A stretch of 64,000 nucleotides of DNA, taken from NCBI GenBank assembly GCA_964019695.1, contig CAXHUL010000510.1, positions 37,239-101,238 on the forward strand. Direction: 5' to 3'. The notes under the pieces were generated by a model. That model was not told the DNA's origin and searched no databases. It was given only the letters and a program-made list of their open reading frames with translations. Below, in pieces: positions 23,064 through 32,760 of the stretch. The number at the start of each line of letters is the position of its first letter. Within the stretch, counting starts at the first letter, position 1. Source of the DNA: Loripinus fragilis. Lineage: Eukaryota; Mollusca; Bivalvia; Lucinida; Lucinidae. The position numbers and the translations under genes were made by a program.

Positions 23064-26000
23064 TTAATTTAAAAGACCATTCTGATTCTCATTAATGTAA
23101 TAATGCCCATAGGCTAAACTGGAAATTCCATCGTTCAATAGGTATCGTTTATCGTCAAAACTACTCAAGCTTGTTTTTCGAATAGTTTCACAAAATATAT
23201 TGTGCTTTCGACTTCGAATTATGTCCATTGTAGATATCTTATCTGAGCGATTTAGCAACGTCTCTTCGTACATGTTGAAGTGTAATTGTGTTTCTATTGT
23301 TGACTTACTTATCCCTTTAGCGGTCTTTTTTTCCTTGTCATCAAACGTAAATGCGTACATTTTTGATCTAAGACCACAAAACTTAGATATAAGGCGACCA
23401 TTTAGTTCATCTTTAAATTTCCCTGGCACTTTTTTGTTTCTCTCCGAATAAAGGAAATGATCCGTACAGTAGTCAGAAAAATCAAAATACTCCTCGTCCT
23501 CTTTAAAGTCTTCATATATGTTATTTGTTTGTACTCTAAAAAGAAGCGAGTCTGTATCGGTCATGAGAAGCTGACAATGCCTTTGATACTTCCTTTTGAG
23601 ATAATTGTAAAAGAAGTCATACATAAGACATTTACTTAAATCTAAGACTACTTGACCAGCGTAGATAGGTCTGTTTATGGTCACTTTGGACTTTTTGCAA
23701 TGCACACCAACTAGATGCTCATTAAATATCCTACACTCTTGAAATAACGGTTTCGCAGTCATTTTGGCCAATTTAGATGGGGAGTTTGTTAAAAAAACGG
23801 ACCGCTGCTTCCGCTGACATTCTAGTAGCTTACCGAACACGCTACAATTAAGTAGTTTGTAAAATGACTTTTCAAACTCCGTTTTCGCCTCTTTCCGTTT
23901 CTGTGTGTTAAAATCTATGTACGGTTTGAGCCAGGGCTCTTGGTCAAATTCCAACACGTTGTGAATTTGTTTGATCCGCAAGCCTAGCTGCAAATAAAGT
24001 TTTAAATTCCGATAATGGACGACATAGTGATCTTTATCTTCTAATGTAGTAAGTAGTTTCTCTGATTTTGCGCGTTTGCATTTACCGTGCAAATCAGACC
24101 ATAACTGTTGGGCATAAGGAGATAATTCGCTCGACTCGATGTGGCGTTTTACAGGAGCCAGAGGTAAACAGTTGTGTTCGTCGTGTAAATGAGACGGGTA
24201 CTCAAGACTCGTTTCGATTAAATAACCTTTCTCAGAGTTATCAGCAATTTTAGCTATGTCAAATTCCTGTATTTCTTTATCTGAAAGTTGTCTGAAATTA
24301 CGAATGGGTAAATACTGTTGACAGGCCCAACCGTACAGATTATTAGCATCGAGATATTGAATGTAAGACGTAGGCTCATTGGCATTATAGTTCTGAAGAT
24401 ATGTATTGTTTGCTGTTGAGTATCTTTTTGAAATTTGGCTGATTCCACCCCTAATTCCCCGCTCGAATAAAAGGACATTGTCAATATCACTTAGCAGCTC
24501 TAATTCTACTTTTGTCATTCGAAGCATGGCGGCCCAGGAAAGGCCAGGGGCCGAATAAAAATGACAGGGATCAAGATGGTAATCTTGATGGCTCACTTTT
24601 CTAAAATTTTCAAAAATATCAGCTAATAACAGAACATCGGTTTTTAAATAGAGATCACTGTAATCACCGAGCGTTTCGAGGTTTAGAGTGCTGAAAACAT
24701 TCAATGCATGTGCATAGTCTTCGTCAGATATATTAGCGCACTTAATGGACGAGTAAAAATCATCTTTACTTGGCAATTGCGTTTCCGCAAATCTTCTCTC
24801 ATCGTTCATATAATCGTACGGGTAGACATTTTTTCGAAGCAAAAGCTTCGCAGTTCTTACATCTTCGAACTCATCTGAAAAGTGATGAAATTTTAAAAGA
24901 CCTCCGTCAGCTTTCAAATTTTCCGTTAGACGTTCAAGTGACGAACTTAAAAATTGGTAGCTGTCCAAAAATCTGAAATTACCAATACTGAAACTAATGT
25001 ATCTTTCTAGATTTTGCGGTATACATTTTATGCCGCCATACTGTTCGAATTTACCAATACATTGACAAATGATATGCCCATCAAAATTTCGCAATCCATG
25101 AAAAATAACACAGATAAATTTGGGCGATTGATAGAGTAAATTGCATTGATTGTGGGCCTTACCTCTGTATAGCCCAGTTAAATGGTCATGATCGTGTACG
25201 ATATCAAAACTTTCCTCGTGAAATTTTTCACCACAAATTGAACAGTTTGGAGCTGATAGAAAATCTTTTTCATTATCTGGTGTCAGTCTCATAGGTTCTG
25301 TACGGCTCAATATTTCGAATATTTCCTTTTCTTCCTCCAGTAAACATTCTAGAAATTTTTCGCATGCATTAGGACCTCTGTAGATTACCGTAGGTTTAGT
25401 ATATTGCGGATCATAGCACACCCTTTTATAACCGAAACTGCACACTTCCAAAGATTTCTTTGCGGTTGTACTTGGCCTATTTTCCGATGGCATGCACGTG
25501 TAAATGTCCCTGTTGAGTGTTTCAAAATCGCAATATAAAACAAATGGTACCAGGAGTTGCGACCTGAAGTCTTTGAATTTTAGAACATCATCAACTCCTT
25601 TCTCAGGCAGAACAATCTTTTGCTCCCCGTTAACAGCGCAGTACTCCTTGTGAGATTCTAAGAGGGCCTTTTTCGTGAATGCATTTAAGCAAAATGGGCA
25701 AAAATAATGGTGATGACGGTTAGTTTTATATCTAAAAAGAAAACCATCCAAATGCTTGATTAAACAATAATGGGATGTTTTTTGGTTTTGTAAGAGGAGG
25801 AGGTTAACGTGATGTTTTCTTTCTCTCATTTTAGTGATTTTTAAAGGGTATATTTCTCCCTCTTCAAATCCGAAAACATTAATTGAAATAGAGTCATTTT
25901 GTCTTTCAAACTTTTCTACATTAGACAATGGGACTGGTAATTTTATGCCTTTCATGTTTAAATGTCCTTCTAACTGTTGATATAAATTCACGTTTTCAGT

Positions 26001-26820
26001 ATCTTGGCATCTGAAAACGGCGGCAAGAACACAATAAATAAAACACTTGTCATCATCATTTCTGATATTCAGTAGCGTTCCATTTTTCTTAAGAGTTAGA
26101 GGGAGCTCAATAAAAGCTGAACCGCGCAAAGGTTTATAGAGAACTGTGTGAACTGTGAGTCCCAAAACAGCTTTTAAAATCCATCCAGAATCTTCGTGTA
26201 TATATTTCTCGAAGCCAATCATGCATTTATGGATTGCTTGATTGAGATCGTGCTCGTTAAAAGCATTCTCTGAGAGTAAAGAATATGTAAAACTTCTGAA
26301 ATGTGGCTGTACCGTTTGCATTCTCTGAGAGTAAAGAATATGTAAAACTTCTGAAATGTGGCTGTACCGTTTGCATTTCTCCCTCACGGTTTTCACGATA
26401 AAATTCTACATTAACAGCTATGTTCCACTTTATTCCATGTTCACGTGTCCTAGATTTGATATATTGGGTAAGTGCAGGCTTGGCATTTACTAAAAATGAC
26501 AGTATATCGTACTTATCATTTTGCACGGGTCTGATTGTTTTTGTAACGACAGCACGATCTAACGCTTGTCTAGTCTCGTCTTCTGGAATTCGCCCACCGG
26601 ATTGTCCAGTTGGAGATATACTATGTAGAACATGGGTTCCAGATACCGATTTGTCTAGTTGACTTTTATGCTGTGTCCTTATGTGTTTAGCTAGATAGTC
26701 TCTTCTTCTGTAATTTGTACCACAAGTCATGCAACGAAAAGAGACTTTGTGGGAAAGCTCGTGCCTGTCACAGTTACGCAGGACCGTAAAAGATCGACCA
26801 CAAAATTTACAAAGATACAT
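23064..26820 (-). pseudogene. POLB: protein-primed DNA polymerase B, frameshifted near its 5' end
   Basis: The gene runs from ATG at 26820 to the stop at 23064-23066. The N-terminal frame (26820-26257) has two C2H2 zinc fingers (C4, C7, H20, H24 and C30, C33, H46, H51). The main frame (from 26396, no ATG until 26321) carries a proofreading exonuclease and a family B polymerase. In its 1110 residues, Exo I is at 289-291 (DFE), a Cys/His nuclease-like knuckle at about 385-420 (HDHDHLTG...CNL), Exo II near 437, Exo III near 583 (YLKTD), motif A at 683-690 (DANNLYGW), motif B at about 842-856 (FYKLLNCSVFGK) and motif C at 947-950 (DTDS). All catalytic motifs are intact. The two frames are separated by a 55-bp tandem duplication (26263-26372); 55 is not a multiple of three, so the zinc-finger start and the polymerase are out of frame. 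Either this copy is dead or near-dead, or the assembly is wrong here. It would replicate the element from its ends. Confidence 0.95.
26263..26372. repeat. 55-bp exact tandem duplication inside POLB
   Basis: Copy 1 is 26263-26317 and copy 2 is 26318-26372. They are identical as far as I can read, and GCATT follows again at 26373-26377, so slippage between GCATT repeats is a simple origin. It shifts the POLB reading frame. Confidence 0.93.
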
Positions 26821-26892
26821 TGCAATGCAGAGCTTATATCATCCGTACGCTGGTCGTACTGCTTGCGTTGTGAACGAGAAATCTTAAATACC

Positions 26893-27363
26893 TCAGATTT
26901 TATATGGCGTCCACTTGACGTTTGAAAATGATCCATGCGTGAGAAAACTTCGAAACGTCTGATTTACATAATGTTTGCTTTTTACATTCCCACCAGGCGA
27001 TTTAGACTCATGTTTGTCTCTCGTTGTTTTACGTTGTCTTTTTTTTGTAAATGCGCCACCTACTGTTTTAAGATTTATCGCTGTTTTAACAATATCTTTT
27101 GCCCCTGCTGGCTTCTCATGTTCCTGTAAGTCCTGATTTTCATGTTTATCTCTATCATGTCGCTCAATTTCGGTTCTTGGGTGGCTATCAGATTTGTAAT
27201 TGGTTTCTGTTACGTCTTGCGCAACAGCAGGCTTGATTTCTGTTACGTCTGGCTTTGTCTCAGGCTGTAAATCTTTCTGTGACGAAACTTCTTCACATGA
27301 AGACTGACAGGAGAGTAATTGTTCGTATCTTAATTTTGGTATCAAGACTAACTCTCTTGCCAT
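26893..27363 (-). CDS. 156-aa hydrophilic Polinton protein, function unknown
   Basis: ATG at 27363 overlaps the end of the upstream 110-aa gene by 16 bases, and the stop lies 72 bases before the POLB start. The N terminus (MARELVLIPKLRYEQLL) looks ordered. The middle (about 25-90) is an acidic, Thr/Glu/Lys-rich disordered stretch. The C-terminal third is basic (KKRQRKTTRDK) and ends in an aromatic piece (VKWTPYKI). Proteins of this layout commonly sit beside the ATPase and polymerase genes in Polintons, but I cannot name a role. A virion or DNA-associated function would fit the basic region; that is inference. Confidence 0.75.
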   Translation of the reverse strand: MARELVLIPKLRYEQLLSCQSSCEEVSSQKDLQPETKPDVTEIKPAVAQDVTETNYKSDSHPRTEIERHDRDKHENQDLQEHEKPAGAKDIVKTAINLKTVGGAFTKKRQRKTTRDKHESKSPGGNVKSKHYVNQTFRSFLTHGSFSNVKWTPYKI

Positions 27364-27680
27364 TGTATCGATACGTGTTTTCTTATCACTCCTATAAGTT
27401 TGTATATTAAATTGAGATGCTTTGACAACAAATCTATCCTTTGGCGTTTTGACAAACGCTTGATAATAATTCGGCGAATCAACACCTGAAATTTCCTCAA
27501 ATATTTTTTATCTTGCTCTGAGATACGACCAAAACCGTGCACAACGTTATACACTATCTCAATAAGTGCTTGTAGCTGCGATTTAGTTATTATTTGCAAA
27601 AGAGCTTTTCGCTGTTTTTGGTTGGTGTTCAAAAAAAATCCAATAAAGTAGAGTTCTTTTGCTACAGCAGCTGACTTCAT
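27348..27680 (-). CDS. 110-aa basic helical Polinton protein
   Basis: ATG at 27680 overlaps the ATPase stop (ATGA). The protein is helical and basic, with a conserved-looking core (ITKSQLQALIEIVYNVVHG, then KKYLRKFQVLIRRII). It resembles the small protein found next to the ATPase in many Polintons and adintoviruses, whose role is not established as far as I know. No catalytic motif, signal peptide or membrane segment. The overlaps with both neighbours support its reality and start. Confidence 0.78.
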   Translation of the reverse strand: MKSAAVAKELYFIGFFLNTNQKQRKALLQIITKSQLQALIEIVYNVVHGFGRISEQDKKYLRKFQVLIRRIIIKRLSKRQRIDLLSKHLNLIYKLIGVIRKHVSIQWQES

Positions 27681-28335
27681 GGCAAAAATACCGTTGTAAC
27701 GTCTCCTGGTAAGATATTTGTTCTCATTCTATACAGCGCCTCAGAATGTGGAGACAGATCAATAAGTATATAACCATATCTTCGTTCTGTTGCTCTTTTA
27801 TAAGCATCAATAAAATACTTTAAGTTTCCAGGCATGAGCTCTCTACCGAATGTTCGAATTTGCATTTGATCACGACGAGATTCGAAAATAATAAAATAAT
27901 GAGCATTAAGACTAATAGTCCTGAATTGTGATCCACGAGAAAATAAGTTTTGAACGATAAAGAAGACGCTCAAATTAAGATGATGGCTGAAAATTGTAAA
28001 CAATTCAGCAACATCCTTACTTCGAGACGCTCGTTCCATCAGATCATCCAAAACAATAAGATTATGATCTGATGTTGAACTCCAAGCCTCCAAGTCTTCT
28101 TTCTGTGGCAATCCTTGAAAAAACAGTATATTGTCTAAGTTTCTTTTCATATCATCAAAAAGTGATGGTACACGCCATAGCAGTATATTATTTTCGATGG
28201 TGGATTGACAAACATTTTTGAGGCATGCTTTAAAATCTGATACACCAAAAAAGATTTTCCGCAACCACTAGTGCCCGATATCAAAATGGTGGATGGGCAT
28301 TGGAAGGGTAGAACGGCATCTTGTTCCTCTGACAT
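27677..28335 (-). pseudogene. ATP: A32/FtsK-HerA-type packaging ATPase, frameshifted
   Basis: The likely start is ATG at 28335 (MSEEQDAV); the frame upstream is only the translated (GT)n repeat. The 5' frame has Walker A (GTSGCGKS, residues 21-28) and runs to a stop at 28147. The 3' frame (28264-27677) carries Walker B (LIVLDDL), a sensor-like HH...QNLF segment and the usual C-terminal part ending before ATGA. Continuity of the family switches frame near 28160-28180, around a TTTTT run, so a one-base indel (or read error) separates the two essential motifs. Total length is about 218 residues, normal for these genome-packaging ATPases. The shift is to the -1 frame, but the heptamer there is not a canonical slippery site. 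Confidence 0.9.
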
Positions 28336-28375
28336 GATGGCATCAAATAATGCAATCTGTACTTGCAAACAAAAT

Positions 28376-28379
<4 letters not shown>

Positions 28380-28433
<54 letters not shown>
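28380..28433. repeat. (CA)n microsatellite between PRO and ATP
   Basis: About 27 CA dinucleotides fill much of the 179-bp gap between the protease stop and the ATPase start, the largest gap in the minus-strand cluster. Read on the minus strand it is (GT)n followed by TTATTTTGTTTGCAAGTACAG, which could also serve as a splice acceptor. Confidence 0.95.
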
Positions 28434-28436
<3 letters not shown>

Positions 28437-28514
28437 TACTAACACATTATATCAATTGGGGAGGGGGTTGATTAAATCAAAAAAAAACAGGAGACATTTT
28501 TTGTATGATACTTT

Positions 28515-29030
28515 TTAATCAAGATGATACATGTTTAAAGGTAAACATATTTGGTTATTTTTACACTTTCGTGGGGCACAAAACGGAAATGCTGATGCTA
28601 TTGACTTGGCCACGTAAGCATCGTTATTGGGAATGTTTTTAAAATTTGACACAATATCATCCAAAGAGATATTTCTGATTCTGTTCATTAAAAAGTATAA
28701 ACAGTATTGGCCACAAACGTCAGAAAAACTACTTTGTAATTTGGTTTTATTATATTTGACACAAACTGCATTATTTCGCAAGTAGTCTGTAAAGTATTTA
28801 TTATATATCTCTGCTGGGTTTCCATACGAGTCAAATACTTCAATGACACCATGATCAGCAAAGTAAAAGGCTATCCAGTGTTTCCCAGCCTTATTACTGT
28901 CATCTGTATTTACAACCAGTCCGGTCTTATTTACACGAATTGGTAGACTATCAGCTGAGTAAACGCCAAGCACTCTAGAATTCATCAAGGGATCACAAAG
29001 GACACTGCACAAGATCTCAGCTGTATTCAT
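28515..29030 (-). CDS. PRO: adenain-type maturation cysteine protease
   Basis: The 171-residue protein fits adenovirus-type (C5) proteases. Candidate catalytic residues are His51 (GKHWIAFYF), Asp67 (EVFDSYG) and Cys110 (DVCGQYCLYFL), in the family order His-Asp-Cys; Gln99 could supply the oxyanion hole. The start ATG at 29030 overlaps the capsid gene stop (ATGA), which fixes it. It would cleave capsid or core precursors during particle maturation. Length is normal for Polinton proteases and the frame is intact. Confidence 0.93.
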   Translation of the reverse strand: MNTAEILCSVLCDPLMNSRVLGVYSADSLPIRVNKTGLVVNTDDSNKAGKHWIAFYFADHGVIEVFDSYGNPAEIYNKYFTDYLRNNAVCVKYNKTKLQSSFSDVCGQYCLYFLMNRIRNISLDDIVSNFKNIPNNDAYVAKSIASAFPFCAPRKCKNNQICLPLNMYHLD

Positions 29031-30346
29031 TCGGTTATTATATCACGCTGTTGATTAATCTCAAAATAACCTGTAGACTCGCTGTATACGATGCACGTCA
29101 TAGTGTTTGTGAGAGCTTTGTGAAATGTCACTTCAAAACGTACATTTCCAGTTTTCACGAGGCTCAAAAAATCCTGCTGAGCATCAAAATATGGCTCTAG
29201 TTGGAAAGTGAAGAAAGTGTATCCGTTTCCGAAATCCTTGATACTTATATCATTACCTACGTCCTTTTTTGATTTATTCATGAATCTAAACAGTTCATTG
29301 TAGGCGCGAACATATACAGTTCCATCTGTTTTGTCAAAGTTTAATTTCCAGGGTCCATCTACAGCTATGCCATCAGAATATAGACAAATATCAGAAATAT
29401 TGCAATGCTGAAAATTGTAAGGATTTGATCGAAAACTGCCTGAGACTGCACTAGACTCAACAAAACAAATAACAACTTTCGCTGGTTTTTTCCCTTGAAA
29501 TAAATTGTCCCAGTGAAACGAAGTACTACCACTTGCGATACTTTGTAATCGACACTCGGTACGTGTGAATGGATATTTAGCATTGACTGTTTTTAGCATT
29601 TCCGCATGTCCATATATAACTGCTGGATTCAATCGAATTTTTTTTGCCAGTATGTATATATCTAAAAATTCTATATCATAATCTGGATTAGTGTCTTCAG
29701 AAGATAAACAAAAAGAATTTGGCGTTCTATACACCTTCAATTTAATATCCACTTGGTTCAGCAAATATCTGTTCATATTGATAAAGTCGTGATATACGGG
29801 ACCATGAAGATCAACAATCTTAGAGGAGCTAATGAACTGAGCTCTTTTGAAAAGTCCACTGTTACTTCCTGTTGGATCACAATCATCAATGGCATCATTG
29901 TCATCCTTGATAAATATTTGTGATGTCAACTGAGTATCACTGGCATCTTCCCCGTAAAACAGCAATGACTGAATCATACTCCTGTAGGGATTATTAGTGC
30001 ATGTTAATGATACCTTGTTTTGTAAAGTGATCTCTGTTGTTGCGAACAATGACTGAAGAAATAAGTTGACTGGACCAACTTTATTATTGGCAGCATTTAA
30101 AACACTTCCATCCTTATTTTTCACTCTTAACTTAACATGCAATTCTGTTGATGAAAGGTCAACATAGTTGAGGGACCCTCCACTAGATAAGTGGAATTCT
30201 ATTGGTACTCCTCCAGATATCTGTGACAAAGGGCGAATTTCTTGAAAGAAAACGTCTGTAACTCCGACTTGCGTGGGTGGCAAATCAAATAATGACAACT
30301 GTGAGGGCAGTGCCTCATGAAAACTCTCATGATTCAATATCGACAT
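29027..30346 (-). CDS. MCP: major capsid protein (double jelly-roll, F54H12.2-like)
   Basis: This 439-residue protein belongs to the family often annotated in animal genomes as F54H12.2-like, now understood as the Polinton/adintovirus major capsid protein. Family-type stretches are visible: an N-terminal DLFDLPPTQ-like segment, then GVPIEFHLSSGG, YVDLSSTELHVKLRV, GPVNLFLQSLF and NPYRSMIQSLLFYG, with a C-terminal FTFQLEPYFD region. The frame is intact, with ATG at 30346 two bases after the upstream stop, and its stop overlaps the protease start. It should form the trimeric capsomers. An intact capsid gene in an element with broken POLB and ATP fits recent inactivation. Confidence 0.93.
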   Translation of the reverse strand: MSILNHESFHEALPSQLSLFDLPPTQVGVTDVFFQEIRPLSQISGGVPIEFHLSSGGSLNYVDLSSTELHVKLRVKNKDGSVLNAANNKVGPVNLFLQSLFATTEITLQNKVSLTCTNNPYRSMIQSLLFYGEDASDTQLTSQIFIKDDNDAIDDCDPTGSNSGLFKRAQFISSSKIVDLHGPVYHDFINMNRYLLNQVDIKLKVYRTPNSFCLSSEDTNPDYDIEFLDIYILAKKIRLNPAVIYGHAEMLKTVNAKYPFTRTECRLQSIASGSTSFHWDNLFQGKKPAKVVICFVESSAVSGSFRSNPYNFQHCNISDICLYSDGIAVDGPWKLNFDKTDGTVYVRAYNELFRFMNKSKKDVGNDISIKDFGNGYTFFTFQLEPYFDAQQDFLSLVKTGNVRFEVTFHKALTNTMTCIVYSESTGYFEINQQRDIITE

Positions 30347-30348
30347 TG

Positions 30349-30744
30349 TTAGTCAAAAATAGTGGGTCGATTATTAATTTTTCGTTTAACTGGTTTCTTT
30401 CTAGTTGTTTTGCTACGTTTATTCGTCAGTTTCTTCTTAGTCCTGCTGCGATATTTACCTCTACGTCGCAGAGGTGATCGTTTGCCTGTACTCTTCGTTT
30501 TTCTTCTGTGAGATGGTCGCACGTGACGAGCTTTTATACGTGACAAAGTGCTCGCTGCTCTGTCCTTTTCAGCCTCAACTGGTGAGACAAGCTGCACGTT
30601 CACAGACTCGCTGGACGGTAGCTTACTGCTGCCATCTTCATTTTTTATCGCCAACATATCGCCTTTTCCACGTTGCATCGCACGTTTTTTATGTTTAAAA
30701 AACTGAATAAACACATTAGGATCTGGCACATAGAGTTTACTCAT
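30349..30744 (-). CDS. basic core-like protein (131 aa, Lys/Arg-rich)
   Basis: The ATG at 30744 overlaps the end of the minor capsid gene by 8 bases, which I prefer over the longer frame beginning at 30846. Residues 1-25 look ordered (KLYVPDPNVFIQFFKHKKRA). The C-terminal half is extremely basic (for example HRRKTKSTGKRS and RSRTKKKLTNKRSKTTRKK), with short Ser/Thr interruptions. Such composition suits a virion DNA-condensing protein analogous to adenovirus core proteins. That assignment rests on composition and position between the two capsid genes, not on a motif. Confidence 0.75.
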   Translation of the reverse strand: MSKLYVPDPNVFIQFFKHKKRAMQRGKGDMLAIKNEDGSSKLPSSESVNVQLVSPVEAEKDRAASTLSRIKARHVRPSHRRKTKSTGKRSPLRRRGKYRSRTKKKLTNKRSKTTRKKPVKRKINNRPTIFD

Positions 30745-31174
30745 GATTTGGTGGTAACTGTAAAAAATGCAAAGTGAGCATAAGCGGGTGCTTGAGAAAT
30801 GAGGCAAACTCTCCGTCGAAAGTCTTGATATACACTTCAAGCTCATAAATTTCGTGTTTAGCCAAGGGAATATAAAAGGGGGACTTAAAAATATAATTCC
30901 ATTCGTTTTGTTTAGTGTTTCTAAATCGTCTTAAAATTGGTTGTAATTCGCAATTCAAAAGACTTTCTCTCGAAATATTACAGAACACATGTAAAATTTT
31001 ATTTCTTGACTGTACATTTGTACTGCTTGTTTTAGCAAAAAATTCTACTAAAGCGACTTTCCAAGTGCCCTTTAATATGAGTGGGGTCTTCAAATGAATT
31101 TTAAACTTATACGGTGTGTTATGCTTGAAATAATCATCACTATCATCACTGTTTATATAAACAAATTTTTCCAT
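30737..31174 (-). CDS. mCP: minor capsid (penton-like) protein
   Basis: Start chosen at ATG 31174 (MEKFVYINS), eight bases after the integrase stop; an in-frame TTG at 31186 is unlikely in a eukaryote. The 145-residue protein has the pattern of Polinton penton-like single jelly-roll proteins: PLILKGTWKVALVEFF near the N terminus and a C-terminal strand region FYIPLAKHEIYELEVYIKTF followed by MLTLHFLQLP. It would occupy the fivefold vertices. It overlaps the next gene by 8 bases. Confidence 0.83.
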   Translation of the reverse strand: MEKFVYINSDDSDDYFKHNTPYKFKIHLKTPLILKGTWKVALVEFFAKTSSTNVQSRNKILHVFCNISRESLLNCELQPILRRFRNTKQNEWNYIFKSPFYIPLAKHEIYELEVYIKTFDGEFASFLKHPLMLTLHFLQLPPNHE

Positions 31175-31182
31175 TTTTTCTC

Positions 31183-32301
31183 TCAAAAATTTTCAACTTG
31201 ACTCTCGTTAATCCAGCTATTCATCGATTTGGGGTAGCCTTCCCATTTTACAAAGAGTTGTTTTTTATTCCCAATTTTACGTTTTCTTAACACTTTTTCA
31301 ATAAAAAATAAGTTATTTGCATTCTTTGGCACCTCGTTCAATTCTGATGAATAGAATAATCCTGAAATCGTCTCGCCATTCCAGTCTTTGAGTTTATAAA
31401 CTGGTATACCTTGTTTTCGAAAACGTTTATGAATTTGAAAAATTTCAGTGGTATACTGTTGGTGATATGATCTTCTAAACGGATGCTTTATATATGCTAT
31501 ACGAACGAGATCGCCTGTTTTATATTTAAAGTTTTGCACTCGATTACTGCGACGTACTTTGCTCTTTTGCTTTGGAGAACGAAGGTACATATGCGCCCAT
31601 ACCTCAGATTCATTTGATTTATTAACATCTCGTGGCGCTCTGTAATCAAGACTACGATGAGGAGTTGCATTATAATTTTTGACTAAATCCTGTAAAACAT
31701 CGATATAGCGATAATTTCTTTTGTGTCTAAGATACCTGAATAGTATTTGCTTAAATGTTCTCTGCACCCTCTCCACGATATTGGCCTTAGCAATGTTTTC
31801 TGTTGTAAAAAATTTAACTCCAATATCTTGCATGTAATTTTTAAATAGTTTATTGGTGAATTCGCTGCCTTTATCAGTGCGAAGTTTTTTCGGGACAGTC
31901 TCTTTAAAAACGTCCTTTATTGCTTTTAAAACGGTCGTGGCGATTTTATTTTTTAACGCTCTTATCCATAAGAATTTGGAAAAGTCATCAATTACAAACA
32001 GTAAAAACTGAACGCCATCGTTATCTTTAGAAATATTTGCCACTGACGTAAGATCTGCGTCAAACTGTTCGTTTATAGTAGTGACTAAAACTCTAGTGGT
32101 TTTGGATTGGCGACGAATCTGTTTTTGAACCGAATAAGCGTCTATACCATCTAACCATTTTCGAATAAAACCTTTGGTAAATTTTCCAGGATGAGATTTT
32201 TCCAACACTTTATATAATTTTCCTGGACTACTGTAAGCCGCTGGATTCGATGCATTAAGATAATAAGTTTTCAAGTTATTCACTTTCTCATCGAAGGACA
32301 T
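31183..32301 (-). CDS. INT: retroviral-type DDE integrase with C-terminal chromodomain
   Basis: The 372-residue protein starts at ATG 32301; an in-frame GTG at 32325 is discounted. The catalytic core carries the triad D83 (FDADLTSV), D143 (LRTDKGSEF) and E177 (NIVERVQRTFK), with 33 residues between the second Asp and the Glu. A post-core beta domain (KYKTGDLVRIAY, about 260-270) is followed by a chromodomain at about 331-372 (FFIEKVLRKRKI...QLFVKWEGYP..MNSWI). The frame is intact. It joins the element ends to target DNA with the 6-bp stagger seen as GCTATG. The chromodomain may steer insertion to methylated-histone chromatin, as proposed for chromoviral integrases. Confidence 0.96.
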   Translation of the reverse strand: MSFDEKVNNLKTYYLNASNPAAYSSPGKLYKVLEKSHPGKFTKGFIRKWLDGIDAYSVQKQIRRQSKTTRVLVTTINEQFDADLTSVANISKDNDGVQFLLFVIDDFSKFLWIRALKNKIATTVLKAIKDVFKETVPKKLRTDKGSEFTNKLFKNYMQDIGVKFFTTENIAKANIVERVQRTFKQILFRYLRHKRNYRYIDVLQDLVKNYNATPHRSLDYRAPRDVNKSNESEVWAHMYLRSPKQKSKVRRSNRVQNFKYKTGDLVRIAYIKHPFRRSYHQQYTTEIFQIHKRFRKQGIPVYKLKDWNGETISGLFYSSELNEVPKNANNLFFIEKVLRKRKIGNKKQLFVKWEGYPKSMNSWINESQVENF

Positions 32302-32329
32302 TTCTGTATATGGAAGATCACGCACAAAA

Positions 32330-32755
32330 TCAATTTATAACTGATTTTTTGAAACACCTTTCGAGTGCGATTAATTTGAGGAGTTGTGTACACAGTCTTT
32401 CTTTCCATGGTAAGGTTTTCATCTGAGTTTCGCGCCAAGTGTCGTTGAAAATTTTCAATTGATACATAGAAATGGCCTCTGGAGATAGGTTCTCAAGTTC
32501 GCTTACAGCTTCATACCATTTATACAAGATATCGTCTTCGTTTATTTTGCGAAGCAGAAGATCAAAATAGTAGAGAACTTTCTCTTTAGTAGAAAGTTTA
32601 TGACAGAGATGCAGTGGAGAGCCTACTCTGCAGGCATGGCAGTTTTCTTTGACGACAGCTGGCAATAACAGAAGCAATTCCATAGCGTAAAAGTGTTCGA
32701 AATATCTCTCCAGTAAACATGTAGTTTGTTGATCATCTTTTATACACGATGCCAT
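32330..32755 (-). CDS. 141-aa Polinton protein of unknown function
   Basis: ATG at 32755 lies five bases after the upstream stop; the frame could also begin with GTG at 32764, which I discount. The protein is helical, with Leu-rich stretches (YFEHFYAMELLLLLPAVV, KVLYYFDLLLRKI) and a Cys/His cluster (CHACRVGSPLHLCH) that could bind a metal. No family recognised. Its place just before the integrase in a tightly packed series supports its reality. Confidence 0.65.
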   Translation of the reverse strand: MASCIKDDQQTTCLLERYFEHFYAMELLLLLPAVVKENCHACRVGSPLHLCHKLSTKEKVLYYFDLLLRKINEDDILYKWYEAVSELENLSPEAISMYQLKIFNDTWRETQMKTLPWKERLCTQLLKLIALERCFKKSVIN

Positions 32756-32760
32756 AGCAC

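Noticed and set aside
26727..26936. 69-codon minus-strand frame in the gap before POLB
   Set aside because: It overlaps the zinc-finger start of POLB in another frame and the end of the 156-aa gene, and shows no family features.
28147..28190. Programmed -1 ribosomal frameshift site in the ATPase
   Set aside because: The codons around the T run do not form a canonical X XXY YYZ heptamer and no clear downstream pseudoknot is evident; a simple indel is the more economical reading.
28271..28471. Plus-strand open frame with a His-Thr repeat
   Set aside because: It is only the (CA)n microsatellite read in one frame, antisense to the ATPase start.
30745..30846. Longer N terminus for the basic core protein
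   Set aside because: It would overlap the minor capsid gene by over 100 bases; the internal ATG at 30744 gives the short overlap typical of this cluster.
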